Translations under genes and position numbers: made by a program
Assembly (NCBI GenBank): GCA_902795935.1
Contig: CADBMS010000077.1
Span: 1-9,576, forward strand
Reading direction: 5' to 3'
DNA: 9,576 bases
DNA from: an uncultured Methanobrevibacter sp.
GTDB lineage: Archaea; Methanobacteriota; Methanobacteria; Methanobacteriales; Methanobacteriaceae
The notes under the pieces: model-generated
Database searches by the model: none
What the model was told of the DNA's origin: nothing
What the model saw: only the letters and a program-made list of their open reading frames with translations
Shown here: positions 5,745-9,576 of the stretch, in pieces
Position numbering within the stretch: position 1 is the first letter of the stretch
Layout of the letters: the number at the start of each line of letters is the position of its first letter

Positions 5745-5759
5745 TTTTTTATATAAAAA
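5745..5759 (+). promoter_or_regulatory. T-run and AT palindrome between the DUF1284 and aldo/keto reductase genes
   Basis: Six T follow the DUF1284 stop directly, and TTTTTATATAAAAA (5746-5759) is a perfect palindrome. It could be a partial terminator or a TATA-like element. It lies too close to the start at 5771 to be that gene's promoter unless RNA synthesis begins inside the gene, so weak termination inside an operon is the likelier reading. Confidence 0.3.
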
Positions 5760-5770
5760 TGGAGTTTTTT

Positions 5771-6928
5771 ATGTTTTATCGCGAATTAGGAACTACAAAA
5801 GAAAAAGTTTCAATTTTAGGCTTAGATACTGTTAATTTACCCTTATTAAATGATAATCATGACATTGATATAACACACAGTGATGAAATCATTAAATTTT
5901 CTTTAGATAATGGAATTAATTATATTGATATATGTCATCATGGAACTAAGTATGAATCCTATTTATCTGATTTTTTTGATAGATATCCTGAGTATCGTGA
6001 AAAAGTATTAATTTCTAGTAAAATGCCAGTTTGGCTTATTAATAATAAAGACGATTTATGTTTTTATTTCAAGAAACAATTAGAAACTTTGAACTGTGAT
6101 TGTATTGATGTTTATTTACTTGATTTAGTTAACCCATATTATTGGAAAAAATTAGTTAAATTTGGTGTTTTGGAGTTTTTAGACAAAATTAAAGATGAAA
6201 GTCTAGTTAAATATACTGGATTTTCCTTTCATGGTGAATTAGAATTATTTTTTGAAATTATTGATACTTATGTATGGGATTTGACTCAAATTCAGTTTAA
6301 TTTTATGGATGTTAATAATGAAGCTGGATTTGAAGGCATTAGATATGCTAAAAATAATGGTATTGGTGTTGTAGCTATGAAACCTTTACTTGGTGGTTGT
6401 CTAACTAATAATATTCCCTCGGATATTCAGGAAATTTGGAATCTTGCAGATGATATTAAAACTCCTGCAGAATGGTGTTTAAATTTTATTTGGGACTATG
6501 AAGAAATTGATATTGTTTTAAGTGGTATGTCTACATTAGACCAAGTTAAAGAAAATATTTCATTTGCAAATAAAGCATTACCTGATTGTATGACTAGTAA
6601 TGATAAAGATATTATTAAAGAAGTTCGTTTTGCTTATAGAAACCATATCAATGTGAATTGTGATAAATGTGGTTATTGTATGCCTTGTTCTGAAGGTGTT
6701 GATATTCCTAAAAACTTTGAAATATTGAATAATATGTATATGTTTTCAAATAATGAAGATGATGAATTATTTAATATTAAAATTGCTAAAAATCAATATG
6801 ATTTTATATTAACTCCTAAACAAAGGGCTTCTAATTGTAATGCTTGTGGTTATTGTGAAAAACTATGTCCTAACTTTATAAATATTGTTGATAAATTAAG
6901 TGAACTTGAAGAAATTTTTAATGACTAA
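5771..6928 (+). CDS. 4Fe-4S aldo/keto reductase-like protein with degenerate active site
   Basis: A 385-residue protein of the ferredoxin-containing aldo/keto reductase family. A TIM-barrel reductase domain (about 1-280) is recognised by the opening FYRELGTT, NGINYID (47-53), ISSKMPVWLI, VKYTGFSFHG, GIGVVAMKPLLGG and SGMSTLDQVKEN. A C-terminal ferredoxin-like part has C297/C300/C303/C306 (CDKCGYCMPC) and C356/C359/C362/C366 (CNACGYCEKLC, followed by P), enough for two [4Fe-4S] clusters. Of the usual tetrad Asp-Tyr-Lys-His, D53 and K84 remain. The Tyr position falls at H56 with two residues missing beside it, and the histidine of the usual YLLH/YLVH is D118 (YLLD). Ordinary carbonyl reduction is therefore doubtful, although the clusters are intact. 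The start is ATG at 5771 behind GGAG (5761-5764), six bases away; an in-frame ATG at 5759 overlaps that site and is rejected. It follows the DUF1284 gene by 26 bases and precedes mcrD. Confidence 0.88.
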   Translation: MFYRELGTTKEKVSILGLDTVNLPLLNDNHDIDITHSDEIIKFSLDNGINYIDICHHGTKYESYLSDFFDRYPEYREKVLISSKMPVWLINNKDDLCFYFKKQLETLNCDCIDVYLLDLVNPYYWKKLVKFGVLEFLDKIKDESLVKYTGFSFHGELELFFEIIDTYVWDLTQIQFNFMDVNNEAGFEGIRYAKNNGIGVVAMKPLLGGCLTNNIPSDIQEIWNLADDIKTPAEWCLNFIWDYEEIDIVLSGMSTLDQVKENISFANKALPDCMTSNDKDIIKEVRFAYRNHINVNCDKCGYCMPCSEGVDIPKNFEILNNMYMFSNNEDDELFNIKIAKNQYDFILTPKQRASNCNACGYCEKLCPNFINIVDKLSELEEIFND

Positions 6929-6954
6929 GTTATTAATAGAGTTAAGACATAATA

Positions 6955-7008
6955 TTTTAAATATACTAAAATAATAATGAATTATTAAGATTTATGAAAA
7001 AATGTGAT
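6955..7008 (+). promoter_or_regulatory. Likely mcrD promoter and GTGAT ribosome binding site
   Basis: A TATA-like box (TTTAAATATA, 6956-6965) lies in the 84-base gap after the aldo/keto reductase gene, placing an RNA start near 6985. GTGAT (7004-7008) matches the 3' end of archaeal 16S rRNA (complement of AUCACC) and stands four bases before ATG at 7013. mcrD may thus be transcribed alone as well as by read-through. Confidence 0.4.
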
Positions 7009-7012
7009 TTTT

Positions 7013-7444
7013 ATGGATATTCAAATTTTTCCACATAGAATTTTAAGTGCAGATACAACTGAAAAAATATTAATTGAACTTAATGAAATTGAAAATATTA
7101 ATAGAATAGTTTTACAAGGCCAACGCCTTCCAGATGATCCCACTAACCCTGATAGAAAAATTATAAATGTTAAAGGAGAAGAAATTGATTTACAAATTAA
7201 AACTGGGCGTATTTTAATGGAAATTATGGATGAAGATGTTGTTCCTAAAGTTAAAGAAGTTGCTAAAAAGCACTTACCTTTTGGTTTTAATGTTTATGCT
7301 GGTACATTTATAAGAAAAGAAAAAACTGTTAGTGATTTAATGAAATATGGTGATTTAGATAATTTACCAGATGATATGGTTGGTTTAACTGATCAAAATG
7401 CAGAATTATCTAAAAGAGCAAGTTATTTAAAAAAATCATTATAA
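7013..7444 (+). CDS. mcrD: McrD, methyl-coenzyme M reductase accessory protein, away from mcr genes
   Basis: A 143-residue protein that is clearly McrD. It begins MDIQIFPHRILSADTTEKIL as in homologues, then shows VLQGQRLP (33-40), VKGEEIDLQIKTGRI (53-67), LPFGFNV (88-94), FIRKEKTVSDLMKYGD (99-114) and GLTDQ (124-128). McrD is normally encoded inside the operon of methyl-coenzyme M reductase (mcrBDCGA, or the mrt operon), the enzyme of the last step of methane formation, and acts as an assembly factor that binds the enzyme without being a catalytic subunit. Here no mcrA, B, G or C lies within the window: upstream is the Fe-S reductase relative and downstream a convergent orphan. It may be a second paralogue or the only copy, relocated. 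The start is ATG at 7013; a GTG at 7004 is in frame but forms the GTGAT binding site, and homologues begin with MDI. T-runs follow the stop. Confidence 0.92.
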   Translation: MDIQIFPHRILSADTTEKILIELNEIENINRIVLQGQRLPDDPTNPDRKIINVKGEEIDLQIKTGRILMEIMDEDVVPKVKEVAKKHLPFGFNVYAGTFIRKEKTVSDLMKYGDLDNLPDDMVGLTDQNAELSKRASYLKKSL

Positions 7445-7445
7445 A

Positions 7446-7462
7446 TTTTTTTCTATTTTTTT
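7446..7462 (+). terminator. Double T-run terminator after mcrD
   Basis: Two runs of seven T (7446-7452 and 7456-7462) separated by CTA begin one base after the mcrD stop codon. This is a textbook archaeal U-tract terminator. The strand is not T-rich in the other orientation, so it would not stop the convergent gene. Confidence 0.65.
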
Positions 7463-7508
7463 AAATGAATTATATTGCTCTTTTATGTGAACCCCATTTT
7501 TTTAATTG

Positions 7509-7790
7509 CTAATCATATTCAAATATTTGCTTTTTTTGTCGTTGAAGATCTTTTAGATATTGTTTTACTATTTTTTCTTTTGTTTTTAAGTCATCTAGTA
7601 CTTTATAAAAGTTTTCTTCTAATTGTAATATTTCTTCTTTAGTCAGAGATACTGAGAAATAAACTACATCTTCACTTCGAGGATGTGTTTTTAGATATTC
7701 ACTTGCTTCATCAAATGTAAATTTTTGTTTATCTATTATTATTGTTTCTATATTGTCTGTGAATGCAAATTTGGAGTAATTTAATGGCAT
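7509..7790 (-). CDS. Hypothetical 93-residue protein
   Basis: I do not recognise this protein. It has no signal peptide, membrane segment or cysteine. The first 48 residues look like an alpha/beta unit: strand-like FAFTDNIETIIID (8-20), a helix in KFTFDEASEYLKTHP (23-37), then strand-like DVVYFSVSLT (41-50). The remainder (about 50-90) is a long charged helix, TKEEILQLEENFYKVLDDLK onward, rich in Glu, Lys and Gln with heptad-like hydrophobic spacing, so a coiled coil or dimer is plausible. The gene looks real: ATG at 7790 is preceded by AAAGGAGA with a ten-base spacer, a good TATA box lies upstream, and it has ordinary codon use. It is convergent with mcrD and separated from the upstream FUSC gene by a 143-base regulatory region full of repeats. 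It could be a small regulator or a partner protein, but that is only a guess. Confidence 0.7.
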   Translation of the reverse strand: MPLNYSKFAFTDNIETIIIDKQKFTFDEASEYLKTHPRSEDVVYFSVSLTKEEILQLEENFYKVLDDLKTKEKIVKQYLKDLQRQKKQIFEYD

Positions 7791-7815
7791 TTTTTATGAT
7801 TCTCCTTTAAGTTTT

Positions 7816-7909
7816 TGTAATACTTATATTAAATATTGTATTACATACTTAGTATTATGATAAGAACTAATATATAAATTATTACATTTAAATATTAAAG
7901 TAATACTTA
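7816..7909 (-). promoter_or_regulatory. Promoter of the 93-residue protein gene with a cluster of TAATAC repeats
   Basis: On the minus strand TTTATATA (plus 7871-7878) is a good TATA box, placing an RNA start near 7848 and a leader of about 57 bases. The core TAATAC (or its complement GTATTA) occurs four times: 7818-7823, 7838-7843, 7852-7857 and 7901-7906. The first two form an inverted repeat with perfect 8-base arms, TGTAATAC (7816-7823) and GTATTACA (7838-7845). ATACT-T-AGTAT (7845-7855) is a palindrome at the expected RNA start. GTAATACTTA occurs identically at 7817-7826 and 7900-7909. Copies on both sides of the TATA box suggest operators. Confidence 0.45.
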
Positions 7910-7921
7910 AATTTTTGAATG

Positions 7922-7929
7922 AAAAAAAA
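7922..7929 (-). terminator. T-run terminator after the FUSC-type gene
   Basis: On the minus strand a run of eight T follows four bases after the TAA stop of the membrane protein gene. This is a typical archaeal U-tract terminator and separates that gene from the 93-residue protein gene downstream. Confidence 0.55.
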
Positions 7930-7933
7930 CTAA

Positions 7934-9576
7934 TTAAAAAGAAATATCCCTACTGAAATCTTCATTTAAACGAAGATTATCAATTAAAATACATAATAAA
8001 TATAAATCATAAATAATCCACAATAAATAATCAAATGCTAAAAAAGATTGTTTATCATCACATCCCATCTTAAATTCCGTTAAGTTAGAACATATATTAG
8101 AAAATCTATTATAATCTAATGTTTTAGAACCATTTTTCAAATTATAATTAATTTCACCCATGAATTGTTTAATTAAATCTAAACTAATAATTAAATTTTC
8201 AGATTTTTTAAATTCAACATGCGTATTAAATGCTAAAGCTTTCAAAGTTATTGCATCAATAATAGATGAAATATTAGCATAACCCAAAATAAACTCATTA
8301 CTAACAAAATATTCATTAACCAGGATATTTAATGTAGCATCAAATTCATTATTTTTTTGTGAAACTTTATTCCAATATTCAGAATACTTATCTAAATTTT
8401 CAGATAGTAAAACTTCAAAAACAAAACTAAAATTAGCATCTATCTTAAAACTAAGAGAATCATATAAATTATGTTTATAAATACGTGGATAAAAAAATAA
8501 ATTAACAAATAATGCAATTAACGAAGCAATACATGAAATAATCAAATAATTTAAACCATTATCTAAAATAAGATTAATTGGTTGTATTAAAGATAATATT
8601 GCTACAAAAATAAAATCTTTAATTAAATTATTATTCCTAAATATAGGTATTAAGCAGATTAAAATTATAACTAAAAATAGAATGCAATATGACAATAAAA
8701 TAGCATGGAAGAATAATGATAAACCTAATGTTAGACTAATAATTAGCAATATTCCAATTATATGACCAATCATCATACCATTATCATTATTATTGGGTTT
8801 AATAAGTAAAAATAATATAATAAAAGAAACTATTGTGTTGTGAATGCTATAATTACCCATTAAAGCTAAAATTATAATCAAAAATATGTTTGCCAATACA
8901 AAACGAATGAAATTTTGAACATAAATATCATCCATAGTTAAATTAGCCTTAATAATATCTATTACATAAATATTTGAAGTTAATTTTGGTAAAGTATAAT
9001 TTTCATCAAATTCATCACTTAGGATATTATTTGCTCTTTTAAAAATAGAAAATAACTCTTCACTTTTAGTTAATACCTCTTTAATAGGCACATCTTGTTC
9101 TTTAAATCGGTATAAGATTTTTAATTTTGATTCAAATTTATGTAATGTAATATTGAAATTAAGATTATTTTTAGATAAATTATGGCTTATTATATATGTT
9201 AACTTATCTACTTCTCGCAAGATATTCTCAAAAGCTACTAAAATATCTAAATCCAAATTTTCTTTTATTTTATCAATATTTAAAGTTGAAATTTTAATAT
9301 CCTTTGCAATGCCAATTAAACTTATTACTTTTTTATTAGAAAACTCAGAAGCTAATTCTTCAAAATATAAAATATCAACAATAGATCTATTCAAATTAAA
9401 ACAATTACTTACAGACGTACATATGAAAAGGTCATTTTTTAAATAATTAATAAACACTATTGTTAATCCCGAAAATATAGTTGATATAATTGATAGTAAC
9501 AATGCATGAAGTACATTTACATTAAGTATGTTTAAACTTAATAGGGTAATTAAAAAATAGGATATGCTTAATAAAC
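7934..9576 (-). CDS. FUSC-type multi-spanning membrane protein, N-terminus beyond window
   Basis: About 546 codons are visible. The frame remains open without a stop through 9503-9574 (reading LLSISYFLITLLSLNIL and on), adding clearly hydrophobic sequence, so the gene continues past the window edge and the TTG at 9502 inside a membrane segment is not the start. Layout in visible residues: membrane segments about 1-42, a soluble mostly helical region 45-220, a second bundle of about six membrane helices 224-364, and a soluble C-terminal region 365-546 with a hydrophobic helix near its end. This repeated bundle-soluble-bundle-soluble plan, with an HNTIVSFIILFLLIKP then GHIIGILL segment in the second bundle, matches the FUSC/YccS family (fusaric-acid-resistance or aromatic-acid exporter type). 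The substrate in methanogens is unknown. Residues are highly biased to Ile, Leu, Asn and Phe. It ends with TAA and a T8 terminator. Confidence 0.75.
   Translation of the reverse strand, partial: LLSISYFLITLLSLNILNVNVLHALLLSIISTIFSGLTIVFINYLKNDLFICTSVSNCFNLNRSIVDILYFEELASEFSNKKVISLIGIAKDIKISTLNIDKIKENLDLDILVAFENILREVDKLTYIISHNLSKNNLNFNITLHKFESKLKILYRFKEQDVPIKEVLTKSEELFSIFKRANNILSDEFDENYTLPKLTSNIYVIDIIKANLTMDDIYVQNFIRFVLANIFLIIILALMGNYSIHNTIVSFIILFLLIKPNNNDNGMMIGHIIGILLIISLTLGLSLFFHAILLSYCILFLVIILICLIPIFRNNNLIKDFIFVAILSLIQPINLILDNGLNYLIISCIASLIALFVNLFFYPRIYKHNLYDSLSFKIDANFSFVFEVLLSENLDKYSEYWNKVSQKNNEFDATLNILVNEYFVSNEFILGYANISSIIDAITLKALAFNTHVEFKKSENLIISLDLIKQFMGEINYNLKNGSKTLDYNRFSNICSNLTEFKMGCDDKQSFLAFDYLLWIIYDLYLLCILIDNLRLNEDFSRDISF

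Noticed and set aside
5759..5770. ATG at 5759 as the aldo/keto reductase start
   Set aside because: It overlaps the GGAG binding site; ATG at 5771 is correctly spaced and gives the usual FYRELG family opening.
7004..7012. GTG at 7004 as the mcrD start
   Set aside because: It is part of the GTGAT binding site; McrD proteins begin MDI at the ATG at 7013.
9153..9446. Plus-strand open frame inside the FUSC-type gene
   Set aside because: Antisense shadow of a convincing membrane-protein gene.
1..9576. CRISPR array, rRNA, tRNA, insertion sequence or defence system
   Set aside because: No regularly spaced repeats, no cloverleaf or rRNA-like stretches, no transposase, nuclease or toxin-antitoxin pair could be recognised in any frame.

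Overview
The window looks like chromosomal DNA from a methanogenic archaeon, most likely of the order Methanobacteriales (Methanobrevibacter or Methanosphaera type). The evidence is a DnaG of the archaeal Toprim type, a McrD (an accessory protein of methyl-coenzyme M reductase found with methanogenesis), a DUF211 protein, an archaeal XerA-like recombinase, very AT-rich DNA with intergenic regions that are almost pure A/T, archaeal TATA boxes, and Shine-Dalgarno sites of the GGAGG and GTGAT kinds. The genus cannot be fixed from sequence alone.

Layout. 1-1125 (minus strand): a two-gene operon, a DUF211 protein (GTG start) followed by an RraA-like protein, closed by a hairpin plus T-run terminator. 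1126-1952: about 830 bases with no credible gene; it holds two divergent promoter regions, a TATA-led hairpin and a patch of raised GC. 1953-4590 (plus): dnaG, a small TIGR04076-type protein and xerA, each with its own leader. 4748-7444 (plus): bioY, a DUF1284 protein, an aldo/keto reductase-like protein with two [4Fe-4S] cluster motifs, and a solitary mcrD. 7509-7790 (minus): a 93-residue orphan, convergent with mcrD. 7934-9576 (minus): a FUSC-type multi-spanning membrane protein whose reading frame stays open to the window edge, so its N-terminus is missing.

Starts were corrected from the sequence for bioY (TTG at 4748), the aldo/keto reductase (ATG at 5771) and mcrD (ATG at 7013). In each case an apparent upstream start coincides with the Shine-Dalgarno sequence.

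How the genes may fit together. dnaG and xerA are replication and chromosome-maintenance genes. The 4748-7444 run is the most interesting: a biotin transporter, a cysteine-rich DUF1284 protein and an Fe-S aldo/keto reductase relative that has lost two of four catalytic residues, next to an mcrD separated from any other mcr gene. Whether these form one system is inference. There is no CRISPR array, no recognisable tRNA or rRNA, no insertion sequence and no phage gene.
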